From Nostoc carneum NIES-2107 (GTDB taxonomy: Bacteria; Cyanobacteriota; Cyanobacteriia; Cyanobacteriales; Nostocaceae), in NCBI GenBank assembly GCA_002368155.1, contig AP018180.1, forward strand, positions 992,001-1,056,000: a DNA stretch of 64,000 bases, read 5' to 3'. The first letter of the stretch is position 1. The number at the start of each line of letters is the position of its first letter. Below, piece after piece: positions 1-9,140 of the stretch. Under the pieces are notes generated by a model. It did not search any database and was not told the DNA's origin. It was given only the letters and a program-made list of their open reading frames with translations. The translations under genes were made by a program, and so were the position numbers.

Positions 1-528
1 CGCACCCATTGTAAATTTACCTTTTGGGATATAAACCATTTCCAGCCCAATACGATTAGTCAAATTTTCTATGAAATACTCAGCTTGTTTACTGCTACGG
101 TTTTCTCTTCCTTGAGCATCGATTGTTACTACTTCAAACTCAAAATTTTTAGTTTTTGGGGGTGATTGTGCTTTTGAATTGTTTGTTATAAAAATCCTCC
201 TACTACTATCTTGAGATGACAAGCTAGACTGATAAGAAGTGTGGGGATTTTGCGTGAATGATTTTTCTATATCTATGCTGCTGATGATTTCTGGTAATAT
301 TTCTCGAATAGCTGCCTTGATTGTTTCTGCATCTGTACCATAGTAGGTGCGATCGCCTATCTGAATATTCTGACCTTCAGCAATGTTGACATTGTATTTA
401 CCTATTTGAATATAACTCTGACCCTCACGGGCATTTAACAATTTCCGCAGAGTTTGCATATCACCTTCGGTTTCTTCACCTTTAGCAATGCGATCAAAAA
501 TTATATTTAAGTTTGGATTATAAATCAT
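1..528 (-). CDS. EAD-like domain / FGE-sulfatase family protein (partial, cut by window edge)
   Basis: The reading frame stays open from the ATG at 528 to the window edge (176 codons). The N-terminal 60 or so residues carry the IQIGKYNV...QNIQIGDRTYYG pattern of cyanobacterial effector-associated domains, small adaptor domains that link partners in conflict systems. A Ser/Gln-rich linker follows, and near residues 165-176 the frame reads LEMVYIPKGKFTMGA, the usual opening of formylglycine-generating-enzyme (FGE-sulfatase/SUMF1) modules. The start lies 70 bp downstream of a caspase-like gene on the same strand, so the two are probably co-transcribed. The FGE core lies outside the window, so completeness and activity cannot be judged. 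Domain identity comes from motif recall, not a profile search. Confidence 0.7.
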   Translation of the reverse strand, partial: MIYNPNLNIIFDRIAKGEETEGDMQTLRKLLNAREGQSYIQIGKYNVNIAEGQNIQIGDRTYYGTDAETIKAAIREILPEIISSIDIEKSFTQNPHTSYQSSLSSQDSSRRIFITNNSKAQSPPKTKNFEFEVVTIDAQGRENRSSKQAEYFIENLTNRIGLEMVYIPKGKFTMGA

Positions 529-598
529 TTATCTCTATGTTTTTACTGTAGTCAAAATTGGTATTTTTAAGTCAGCATTGATTATCGAATGAGCAAAA

Positions 599-1564
599 TT
601 ACTTATTATAAACATCACCAATGTGAATACCCTGAGCTTCACTAATATTAGTAATAAACTTTCCATGCTGATTTATGACATCAGCAATTTTATTAATCTT
701 TTGAGTTGCTTCCGATTTAATTTCATCCCATCCCTTATTTGGTAACCCTTTACCACCTCGTAATTGGGCGATTGCAAAATCTCCTCCTGTCATATCAAAT
801 TGTGGAATTTGTTCTTGCTTGTATTGAATTTGCACGCTATTTGGTACAGTTTTACCAACATGATTCATAATATTAGAAACCCTAACTTCTATATCTCCTG
901 GTTTATTGCCAGCACCTTGTAAAGCTTCCAGAAAATGATAGGTGTAAACACTGATTGAATCATCCTTTATCCAAGATTTTTGCTCACCTTCGGAAGAAGC
1001 AAAAATAACTCTCCCTTTACCTTGTTTCAACTCATCAATCAAGCCTTTGGATGGAGAAACCCGAATAAAATCATCAAATTCTTCTGATAATTCTAAATCT
1101 GCTTCTTTAGAGGTTGCCATTCCCGCAGCGTGGCAGCTATCAATCACAACTAATATACGTTCAGCTGGAATTTGTCGCAATCCATCGGTGAAAGCCTCTG
1201 CTGATAATGCAGAACTAGCGAGTTTACTAGGTTTGATATCATGTTGGATTAAATAATAATTATTTGTATTTGTATCTACCCAGCCATGACCTGAATAGTA
1301 AATAAAAATTGTTGCATTCTGGTCAGATTTAGCTTTATCTTTTAACCAATTTAATCCTTCTAAAATCGCGACTTTTGACGCTTCTTTATTATTTAAAACC
1401 TGAATATGCTCTTTATTATCAGGATAAGCACATAATTCTGGATCAATTAAAGCTGCATAAATCGCTTGTGTATCTTTGACTGTTACAGGTAGCGATAATT
1501 TACTATATGCCGACTCTCCCACACCAATTAAAAGTGCATATCCATGAGTAAATTTATTGCTCAT
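599..1564 (-). CDS. Caspase-like (peptidase C14) protein with C-terminal EAD-like tail
   Basis: A 321-residue protein with the caspase fold signature. It has an N-terminal YALLIGVG strand, the catalytic His93 in YYSGHG and the catalytic Cys144 in VVIDSCHAAG, the standard His/Cys dyad of C14 and metacaspase-like proteases. The last 20 residues (EAQGIHIGDVYNK) resemble the IGD-type end of effector-associated domains and match the style of the neighbouring FGE protein. In cyanobacteria such caspases are coupled through these adaptors to NTPases or other effectors in proposed suicide or defence systems. No signal peptide or membrane segment is seen, so it is probably cytosolic. It appears intact and heads an operon with the gene at 1-528. 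Its substrate is unknown. Confidence 0.85.
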   Translation of the reverse strand: MSNKFTHGYALLIGVGESAYSKLSLPVTVKDTQAIYAALIDPELCAYPDNKEHIQVLNNKEASKVAILEGLNWLKDKAKSDQNATIFIYYSGHGWVDTNTNNYYLIQHDIKPSKLASSALSAEAFTDGLRQIPAERILVVIDSCHAAGMATSKEADLELSEEFDDFIRVSPSKGLIDELKQGKGRVIFASSEGEQKSWIKDDSISVYTYHFLEALQGAGNKPGDIEVRVSNIMNHVGKTVPNSVQIQYKQEQIPQFDMTGGDFAIAQLRGGKGLPNKGWDEIKSEATQKINKIADVINQHGKFITNISEAQGIHIGDVYNK

Positions 1565-2145
1565 TGCTATTTTTCCTAAATTTTAGGTATAATTTGCTGC
1601 TGCAATAACTTTTAATCTTTAGCCGCTTACATGGTCTAATAACACCAGAATTATAGTATTTTTCATAATCAATACTAAATATCCACAGCATTGTTTCAGA
1701 TTTTCTACGTCTTTTTTCAGTAATACTATCCAGTCATAATGGAATAAAGAGTTTCTCAACACAGGAGCGAGCGCCCTTGTAGTAAATCTATTGTTTCTCA
1801 GACAGTTGGCATCCTGGTACCGCTAAAAGTTTTATGTTATTACGGGGATCTACTGTGAAGTCTTGATCACAACTCTTGCATCGCTTATCAACGCTTTCAA
1901 CTAAATGTTATAGCAGATGTGAATGGAGAGATTGTCGTACCTAAATCACCACAAATATCCAAAGCTAGTGTAATCGTCACGATTCTTTCAGATACCACCT
2001 CTCAAGTATCACGCCGTACTCCCCCTACGGCGATCGCTCCATGTTTGTTGACTGTTGACTGTTAATTGTGAAAGGTCAACAACTATAAACAGAACAATTT
2101 ATTTTTTGGTATTGTATTGTTACTAAAACCGGATGATTGCGCTAA

Positions 2146-2168
2146 TTTTACCAATTACGTTGGTAAAA
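2146..2168. promoter_or_regulatory. Perfect inverted repeat, candidate operator
   Basis: TTTTACCAA and TTGGTAAAA are separated by five bases, giving 9-bp perfectly symmetrical arms. The site lies about 100 bp upstream of the -10 box proposed for vnfR. A degenerate relative (TTTAGCCA / TGGCAAAA) overlaps the promoter itself at 2246-2265. It looks like a binding site for a dimeric regulator. The regulator is unknown; VnfR is a guess. Confidence 0.45.
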
Positions 2169-2244
2169 GTCTATAAATTTAATCAGAAAAATTCTTCATC
2201 CTCGCCAATTGGAGGTTTGCAGCCTTAGCGCAAAAATTTTTTCC

Positions 2245-2298
2245 TTTAGCCAGTAAATTGGCAAAAGTTTATGATATTTTTAAATAGAGGGAATCAAA
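2245..2298 (+). promoter_or_regulatory. Recurrent promoter element, copy A (reads into vnfR)
   Basis: One of five aligned copies (others at 8225, 13285, 34515 and 46152). Shared features in order are a GCNAGTA-like box, TTGGCAA, a TATGAT/TATGCT -10 box (here 2270-2275), and then AGGGAATCAAAA just downstream of the expected start site. This copy points at the VnfR gene 145 bp downstream. The overlap of GGCAA repeats with the -35/-10 spacer suggests repressor control. This is inferred from alignment by eye. Confidence 0.55.
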
Positions 2299-2419
2299 AA
2301 CGCAAAAACGCGCAGGCTACTATACACAAAGATATACTCTGAATCAGAGGCCGCGCTTTTGCTTTGGCAAATACAGTTAAATCCGCGACGGCTTTTTATA
2401 ACTGAAAAAAAAGAAGCCA

Positions 2420-3616
2420 ATGAAGCAGGATAATAACCTCCGCAATAACTTGAAGTCAATCAGAACCCGCTTGGGCATGAGCCAGCAGGATTTAGCTAAT
2501 ATTGCGGGAGTTACCCGTCAAACCATTAGTGGTGTAGAGTCGGGACAATATGCTCCTTCAGTGGCAATTACACTGCGCTTGGCTAAAGCCTTGGGATGTC
2601 AAGTTGAGGATCTATTCTGGTTAGAGCAGGATTTACCTGAAATTGAAGCAGTTTTGACAAAAGAAGTCCCTTTAAATCAGCAATTTAGGCTGAGTTTGGC
2701 AAGGGTAGGAGGTCAATGGATAGCTTATCCTTTAATTGGCAAAGATGCTTTTCGCCAAGATATGATTCCGGCTGACGGTGAGACAGTTGCGGTGGACGGG
2801 TTCCCCGGCATAAGCAAACTGTCGAACCCGAAGGGAGAAGGTATAAGTCAGGAAGCGACAGATAAAGTGAGAGTCCGGTTGTTAGATGATAATATCGCCG
2901 CACTTCATAACACTGTCGTGATTGCTGGCTGTTCTCCGGTGATTTCATTATGGGCCAGAGCAACTGAACGTTGGCATCCACAACTGCGAGTCCAATATAA
3001 CTTCGCAAATAGCATGGCAGCATTGCACAGCTTATGCCGAGGTGAAGCTCACATTGCAGGAATGCATCTATATGATCCGGAAACTGGGGAGTATAACATT
3101 CCCTTTGTGCGTGAAGTATTAGCCGGAAGAGAAGCAGTGATGATTACTCTAGGAGTTTGGGAAGAAGGACTATTAGTGCAGTCTGGAAATCCCAAAGGTA
3201 TCACATCAGTTACCAACTTAGTAGAAACCCAAGCAACTATTGTCAACCGCGAACTAGGTTCTGGAAGTCGGATGCTGTTAGAGCAAACACTGCAAAAGGA
3301 ACAAGTGCCATTTGATGCGATTCATGGGTTTGAGCAGATTGTGAGAAGCCACCAGGATGTTGCGGAAGCTGTAGCATCAGGAATGGCTGATGCAGGTATC
3401 AGTACGGCATCGGTAGCTACTGCGTTTGGTCTAGGATTTGTGCCCATGCATCAATCACGCTACGATTTAGTAATTCTCAAAGAATATTTAGAAGAAGCAC
3501 CAGTACAGCAGTTGCTCAATACTTTGGGACATAAGTTTGTGCATTCACAACTAGAAGTTCTCGGTGGTTATGACACCAGCAATATCGGTGCAGTTGTAGC
3601 AACGATTGGTAATTGA
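2420..3616 (+). CDS. vnfR: VnfR-type repressor: XRE helix-turn-helix plus periplasmic-binding-like sensor domain
   Basis: A 398-residue regulator. Residues 10-65 form an XRE/HTH_3 domain (MSQQDLANIAGVTRQTIS then VESGQYAPS). The rest resembles the cytosolic periplasmic-binding-like domain of molybdate-sensing regulators (GCSPVISLWA, ANSMAALHSL, GSGSRMLLE). In Anabaena variabilis two such proteins, VnfR1 and VnfR2, are described as repressing the V-nitrogenase genes when molybdate is present. This window likewise has two (second copy 33051-34181), and the assignment rests on that parallel. The ATG at 2420 follows an AAGAAG stretch. Residues about 118-142 are an insertion absent from the paralogue; it coincides with a palindromic repeat at 2797-2830. 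The gene sits upstream of the Fe protein and vnfEN genes on the same strand. Confidence 0.8.
   Translation: MKQDNNLRNNLKSIRTRLGMSQQDLANIAGVTRQTISGVESGQYAPSVAITLRLAKALGCQVEDLFWLEQDLPEIEAVLTKEVPLNQQFRLSLARVGGQWIAYPLIGKDAFRQDMIPADGETVAVDGFPGISKLSNPKGEGISQEATDKVRVRLLDDNIAALHNTVVIAGCSPVISLWARATERWHPQLRVQYNFANSMAALHSLCRGEAHIAGMHLYDPETGEYNIPFVREVLAGREAVMITLGVWEEGLLVQSGNPKGITSVTNLVETQATIVNRELGSGSRMLLEQTLQKEQVPFDAIHGFEQIVRSHQDVAEAVASGMADAGISTASVATAFGLGFVPMHQSRYDLVILKEYLEEAPVQQLLNTLGHKFVHSQLEVLGGYDTSNIGAVVATIGN
2797..2830. repeat. Palindromic small dispersed repeat inserted in frame inside vnfR
   Basis: CGGGTTC and GAACCCG bracket 20 bases, within a GC-richer patch unlike the surrounding gene. It falls where the paralogous VnfR (33051-34181) has a shorter linker, and it keeps the frame. 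It is of the kind of small mobile palindromic repeat known from Nostoc-group genomes. Confidence 0.6.
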
Positions 3617-4983
<1,367 letters not shown>

Positions 4984-5025
4984 GCTTTGTATTGACTCTC
5001 ACAAAGTAGATTTTATGTAGCCATG

Positions 5026-5052
5026 AGGTGGGCTAAAATAGCCCATCTTTTC
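5026..5052 (+). terminator. Rho-independent terminator after the Fe protein gene
   Basis: A GGTGGGCT / AGCCCATC stem with a 5-nt A/T loop is followed by TTTT, 43 bp after the stop codon of the Fe protein gene. One G-U pair occurs in the stem. Confidence 0.7.
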
Positions 5053-5196
5053 CTCAAATGTTGTTCAGGCTGTGGAGGTTCAAAGATTATTGAGCTTTTA
5101 TTGTATTAGCGCAAAGCTGTTAATGTTTGCATAGCTAAAAATTTACGTTAGTTGAGGTTTTGTTTTCTCCTTCTCTGTTGGTTGATTATTTACTCC

Positions 5197-5236
5197 ATAA
5201 GGGATGGCATATTATTACCATCCCTTATTTTTTAGA
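5197..5236 (+). terminator. Second strong hairpin terminator before vnfE
   Basis: An 11-bp perfect stem (ATAAGGGATGG / CCATCCCTTAT) with a 10-nt loop is followed by six Ts. Together with the hairpin at 5026 it separates the Fe protein transcript from vnfEN. From 5237 to 5424 there is only a degenerate TGCGTTAGCC...CACACCCTAC palindromic repeat and the vnfE leader. Confidence 0.75.
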
Positions 5237-5424
5237 TAAATTGAGGTTTATATTTAATAATTTCAATGTATAGTGTGTTGTTGCGTAGTGCAATGCACAT
5301 TTACTCATTCCACTGTATTCACTGTATTGGTGCGTTAGCCTACGGCATAACACACCCTACATTAAATAAAAATCTCTTTCATTATGCATACTTTGCCCTT
5401 GAAAATCTACCCTTCAAAAGAGCA

Positions 5425-6756
5425 ATGAAAACTAGTAAAGAAGAAATCAACGACCAGCTTTATAAATCAGAAACCGAACAAAATAATCAGTCTTGTACAC
5501 AATTATCTCAGCTTGGAGATAATTGCGATTGTGCCTTTGATGGTGCCATGATTACTCTAGTTCCTATTACTGATGCGGCTCATTTAGTTCACGGGCCAAA
5601 CGGCTGCATAGGTAACTATTGGGGTGGTCGTGATAGTCTCTCCTCTGGTTCTCTAATGTACAAGAATTGCTTTACTTCTGATATGGATGAGAGCGATATC
5701 ATTTTTGGTGGTGCAAAGAAGCTGTACAGAGCAATTTTAGAATTGCAAAGACGTTACAAACCCGCAGCGATATTTGTCTACTCCACTTGCGTTTCTGCTC
5801 TCATTGGTGACGATATTAATGGAGCTTGCAGAGAGGCTGCTGAAATAACAGGAACACCAGTTATTCCTGTAGATGCGCCTGGATTTGTTGGGCATCGGAA
5901 TCAAGGTATTCGGTTAGCAAATGAAGCTTTGTTAGAATATGTAATTGGTACTGCTGAACCTAATACAACAACTCTTTATGATATCAATTTGATTGGTGAA
6001 TATAACATTGGTGGTGATATTTGGAATATCTTACCTATGTTAGAAGAATTAGGTATTCGAGTACTCGCCAAAATTACAGGTGATGCACGTTATCAAGAAA
6101 TATGTTACGCCCATCGTGCCAAGCTGAATGTTGTTAATAGTTCTGCTAAGGCTATGTTAAAAATGGCAAGGCAGATGGAAGAGCGTTTTCATATTCCTTA
6201 CATCACAGAGTCTTTTTATGGTGTAGAAAATCTCAATCGTTGTCTCAGGAATATTGCAGCTAAGTTAGGTGACACAGAATTACAAGTACGCACAGAGAAT
6301 TTAATTAATTCAGAAACTACGTCTTTAAATAATCAACTTGATTTTTATCTTCCTAGTCTCCAAGGCAAGCGAATTTTAATTGATATTACCAATCTCAATA
6401 ATTGGGCAATTGTTTCAGCTATTCAATATCTAGAAATGGAAGTTATTCTTACTAGTACAAACAAGATAACTCAAGATAATCAACGCAAAATCAAAGGTTT
6501 ATTCGGTGAAAATACCAAAATTTTAGAGATAGAGATTAGTCAGTTAATTACTGAATTTAAACCTGATTTATTAATTGCCACCAATCACTATCAAGCCACA
6601 GCTATGAAAACCAAGATTCCTTTTTTAGACATAAATCAGGAACGCAAAAATGCATATACAGGCTATGCAGGAATCATCAGTGTGGCACAAGAATTATATA
6701 CAACTCTCCACAGTCCTGTATGGGAGCAAGTGCGTCGGCCTGCACCTTGGGAGTAA
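5425..6756 (+). CDS. vnfE: VnfE-like cofactor scaffold subunit, copy 1
   Basis: A 443-residue NifE/VnfE family protein. The ATG at 5425 (MKTSKEEIND) is chosen because it aligns with the start of the second VnfE at 11154-12584; an open frame upstream to 5266 is repeat sequence. The three Cys for the permanent cluster are present (CDCAFDGAM, HGPNGC, STCVSALIGDD). At the position equivalent to the NifD cofactor Cys (NifE Cys250) this copy has Ser239 (AKLNVVNSS), whereas the other VnfE keeps Cys248. It is followed 122 bp later by vnfN. With VnfN it would form the VnfEN scaffold on which the FeV-cofactor precursor matures. The missing Cys raises the possibility of a changed or impaired role. Confidence 0.85.
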   Translation: MKTSKEEINDQLYKSETEQNNQSCTQLSQLGDNCDCAFDGAMITLVPITDAAHLVHGPNGCIGNYWGGRDSLSSGSLMYKNCFTSDMDESDIIFGGAKKLYRAILELQRRYKPAAIFVYSTCVSALIGDDINGACREAAEITGTPVIPVDAPGFVGHRNQGIRLANEALLEYVIGTAEPNTTTLYDINLIGEYNIGGDIWNILPMLEELGIRVLAKITGDARYQEICYAHRAKLNVVNSSAKAMLKMARQMEERFHIPYITESFYGVENLNRCLRNIAAKLGDTELQVRTENLINSETTSLNNQLDFYLPSLQGKRILIDITNLNNWAIVSAIQYLEMEVILTSTNKITQDNQRKIKGLFGENTKILEIEISQLITEFKPDLLIATNHYQATAMKTKIPFLDINQERKNAYTGYAGIISVAQELYTTLHSPVWEQVRRPAPWE

Positions 6757-6787
6757 TAGAATTTTAGATTTTAGATTTTGGATTCTG

Positions 6788-6839
6788 GATTGTGAAAGAT
6801 TGATTGACCAAGCTTTTAGGCAATCAATCTTTCACAATC
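6788..6839. repeat. 19-bp perfect inverted repeat between vnfE and vnfN
   Basis: The arms 6788-6806 and 6821-6839 are exact reverse complements around a 14-nt loop, preceded by TTTTGGAT-type heptamers. A decayed copy with the same loop core (ACCAAGCTTTT) lies at 34272-34323 upstream of the other VnfR gene. In the vnfE-vnfN transcript it would form a very stable stem-loop, a possible processing or attenuation point. Confidence 0.8.
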
Positions 6840-6878
6840 ATTTTTCATTACTTCCTCTGTTCTCTCACAGGTTAAATT

Positions 6879-8189
6879 ATGGCGATTATTAGCATCACAA
6901 GTACATCAGTTGCAGTCAATCCTCTGAAGCAAAGCCAACCAGTAGGCGCAACCTTAGCTTTTTTAGGCTTGCAAGGTATGATGCCAATGTTACATGGTTC
7001 TCCTGGCTGTAGTGCTTTTACCAAGGTCGTTTTAACCAAGCATCTGGGTAAGGTATTTCCCCTTTCTAGTACTGCTATGACAGAGGTTTCTACTATTTTA
7101 GGTGGTGAGGAAAATATTGAAAAGGCGATCGCAAAATTGGTGCAGATATCTCAACCCAAAATGATTGGTCTGTGTACCACTGGATTAATGGAAACCAGAG
7201 GGGATGACATGGGAAGACTGCTCAAAGATATGCGTCAACGTTATTCGGAACTAACTCAAGTACCGATTTACTTAGTCTCAACACCAGATTTTAAGGGTAC
7301 TTTACAAGATGGTTTTGCTGCAGCTGTAGAAAGTATCGTCAAGGAAATTCCGCAAACGACTGACAGACAAAATTGTTGTCCCAAGCAAATCACAATTTTG
7401 GCTAGTTCTGCTTTTACTCCTGGTGACTTGCAAGAAATTAAAGAAATTGTCTCTGCTTTTGGTTTGCAGCCTATCGTTGTCCCTGACATATCTGCTTTAC
7501 TGAATATTCGCGCATTAGATGATCGGCATAGTTTGGTAACATCTGGTGGTACTAGCTTGCCACAATTAAGAGCTATTCCTCATTCTGTATTCACAGTTGC
7601 ATTAGGTGAGAGTATGCGCGGTGCAGCGCGAATCTTATCTCAAAAGTTCTGTACACCTTACGAAGTGTTTGACACAGTTTCAGGTTTAGAAGCTGCTGAT
7701 AAATTTCTCCAAGCATTAGCAGATATCAGCGGTATCCCTGTACCAGTGAAATATCGTTACCAACGCTTGCAGCTACAAGATGCAATGCTAGATGCTCACT
7801 TTTACTTTGGTGGTAAACGAGTTTCCTTAGCATTGGAACCGGATTTACTTTGGTCAACAGTTTCTTTCTTACAGTCGATGGGAGTGCAAATTCACGCGGC
7901 TGTGACTACAGCACGTTCCCCTCTGCTGGAAAAACTTCCAATCACCAGCGTGACTATCGGCGATTTAGAAGACTTTGAGCAACTAGCAGTTGGCTCAGAT
8001 TTACTCATTAGTAATTCTCATGCAGTTACCATTTCTCAACGGCTAACAATCCCAATCTATCGCCAGGGAATACCCATCTACAACCGTTTAGGGCATAATC
8101 AGTCCACCAAAGTAGGCTACCGAGGCACTATGGAGCTGTTATTTGATATTGGTAATCTGCTTTATGAGCAAAAAGAGGCGAAAGTTTAG
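6879..8189 (+). CDS. vnfN: VnfN cofactor scaffold subunit
   Basis: A 436-residue NifN/VnfN family protein. Family landmarks are NPLKQSQPVGATLAFLGLQG, HGSPGCSAF with the single cluster Cys, TAMTEVSTILGGEEN and IGLCTTGLMETRGDD. The first P-cluster-type Cys of NifK is replaced by Ser, as is usual in NifN. It would pair with VnfE as the beta-like half of the FeV-cofactor scaffold. The ATG at 6879 agrees with the family start. It is co-directional with vnfE and 122 bp downstream of it, with a 19-bp hairpin in the gap. There is only one vnfN in the window although there are two vnfE genes. Confidence 0.88.
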   Translation: MAIISITSTSVAVNPLKQSQPVGATLAFLGLQGMMPMLHGSPGCSAFTKVVLTKHLGKVFPLSSTAMTEVSTILGGEENIEKAIAKLVQISQPKMIGLCTTGLMETRGDDMGRLLKDMRQRYSELTQVPIYLVSTPDFKGTLQDGFAAAVESIVKEIPQTTDRQNCCPKQITILASSAFTPGDLQEIKEIVSAFGLQPIVVPDISALLNIRALDDRHSLVTSGGTSLPQLRAIPHSVFTVALGESMRGAARILSQKFCTPYEVFDTVSGLEAADKFLQALADISGIPVPVKYRYQRLQLQDAMLDAHFYFGGKRVSLALEPDLLWSTVSFLQSMGVQIHAAVTTARSPLLEKLPITSVTIGDLEDFEQLAVGSDLLISNSHAVTISQRLTIPIYRQGIPIYNRLGHNQSTKVGYRGTMELLFDIGNLLYEQKEAKV

Positions 8190-8547
8190 CGTTTATAGAT
8201 TTTCTAAAGCAAGAATTCTGTCTATTCGCAAGTTATTTGGCAATATATATGCTATGATTTATATATAGGGAATCAAAAGAGCAAAAGCAAAAAGATTTTC
8301 CATAGGGATTAGGTAGAAACCCAAGTAAAAAACTCTGCTTTTGTGTCAGCAAATCCAATTAATTCCGATGTAGCGTTTGGTAACTAAATATTTGGGATGC
8401 GCCTATATAAACCCAAAACAAGATATTATCATCTTCCCTTGGTATGTGAGGCTTTAGCTGAATAGGGAATATTGATAACTCTTCGGATTTGGGAATGGAT
8501 TCTGAGGCTAGGTTTGCAACCTAAATAGCAATAGAAAAGTTATCAAA
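8190..8547 (+). other. Leader region after vnfN with orphan promoter
   Basis: Besides promoter copy B, this 358-bp stretch contains GCAAAAGC near 8281-8288 and the complementary GCTTTTG near 8336-8342, so a transcript started at copy B could fold back. The same layout (GCAAAA ... GCTTTTGC ... GCAAAT) follows copy A ahead of vnfR. No gene is seen. Confidence 0.5.
8225..8278 (+). promoter_or_regulatory. Recurrent promoter element, copy B (orphan)
   Basis: TTCGCA (8225-8230), a 17-bp spacer containing TTTGGCAA, then TATGCT (8248-8253) and TATAGGGAATCAAAA. This is the cleanest sigma70-like arrangement of the five copies. It points toward an IS6 remnant and an IS630 insertion, so the gene it once drove is displaced or lost. 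Confidence 0.55.
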
Positions 8548-8742
8548 TCAGTTGCATTTGGAACAACCTTTGTGAATCACGAACAATTTGTTGGCTAACA
8601 TTCGTCTGGCTCTGGTAAAGAAACAAAATCCCCTTTGTGGGTGAACCAATGATTTGATGAACTGATGATCTAATTCTACAATGTTCTGGAGGTATTGTGG
8701 CGTTAATAGATTGGTAGCAGTTCTAGCGTTCTGGGGAGACAT
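8548..8742 (-). pseudogene. IS6-family transposase C-terminal remnant
   Basis: The minus-strand frame reads PQYLQNIVELDHQFIKSLV followed by RARRMLAN, a degraded version of the C-terminal catalytic region of IS6/IS240 transposases (YLNNIVEQDHRFIK...ARRTLAG). No complete element or terminal repeats were found. A related fragment lies at 45945-46090. Confidence 0.65.
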
Positions 8743-8798
8743 AGATCTGCTTGCAGTTCATCAATCATCTTGGTTTTTTAGATTATTATTCACTCACA

Positions 8799-9023
8799 AT
8801 GCTAACTTTTGTCTATTCATCAATTGCGCTATTTATAGCTTTAATCTGTTTAAGCATTGCAATCAAAATAACTAATCATTTTTTGCAAATAATAGCTATA
8901 TTATTTGCAATGTTTTGGTTTTGTTGCAGTCTGTTCTTTTCTTTAATACCGATAGAGATTCTAATGGCGATCGCTCTTTTTTACCTCACACCCAAATTAC
9001 ATTTTTGGTATCGCATCAAGTAG
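8799..9023 (+). CDS. Small hydrophobic hypothetical protein
   Basis: A 74-residue frame beginning at the internal ATG at 8799. It is strongly hydrophobic, with two or three predicted membrane-spanning stretches (about residues 5-23, 28-45 and 48-65). I recognise no family, there is no clear ribosome-binding site, and it sits among IS remnants. It could be a chance ORF. Confidence 0.3.
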   Translation: MLTFVYSSIALFIALICLSIAIKITNHFLQIIAILFAMFWFCCSLFFSLIPIEILMAIALFYLTPKLHFWYRIK

Positions 9024-9056
9024 CTCTTTTAGTCATAAATCATGCGTTGCAATTTA

Positions 9057-9087
9057 GACCCCCGACTTCTCAAAGAAGTCGGGGGTC
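9057..9087. repeat. Perfect 14-bp hairpin repeat
   Basis: GACCCCCGACTTCT and AGAAGTCGGGGGTC flank a 3-nt loop. This is a common dispersed palindrome of Nostoc-group intergenic DNA. There is no T-run, so it is not a typical terminator. Confidence 0.7.
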
Positions 9088-9140
9088 TGAACCATGTAAA
9101 TCAAAAAACATCAATAATTTAAATTATTTATTTTTGAAAT

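Larger units (their letters stand above)
1565..2419. other. Non-coding interval upstream of the first vnfR
   Basis: These 855 bp contain no convincing gene. The left half has short degenerate coding-like stretches (around 1780-1900) that I cannot identify. A TTGACTG heptamer run lies near 2048-2062. The right half holds a perfect inverted repeat (2146-2168) and a copy of the window's recurrent promoter element (2245-2298), followed by a leader of about 120 nt containing GCAAAA / GCTTTTGC complementary stretches. Confidence 0.6.

Noticed and set aside
5266-5424. N-terminal extension of VnfE copy 1
   Set aside because: The upstream codons are made of a dispersed TGCGTTAG-type repeat and do not match VnfE; the ATG at 5425 fits the paralogue.
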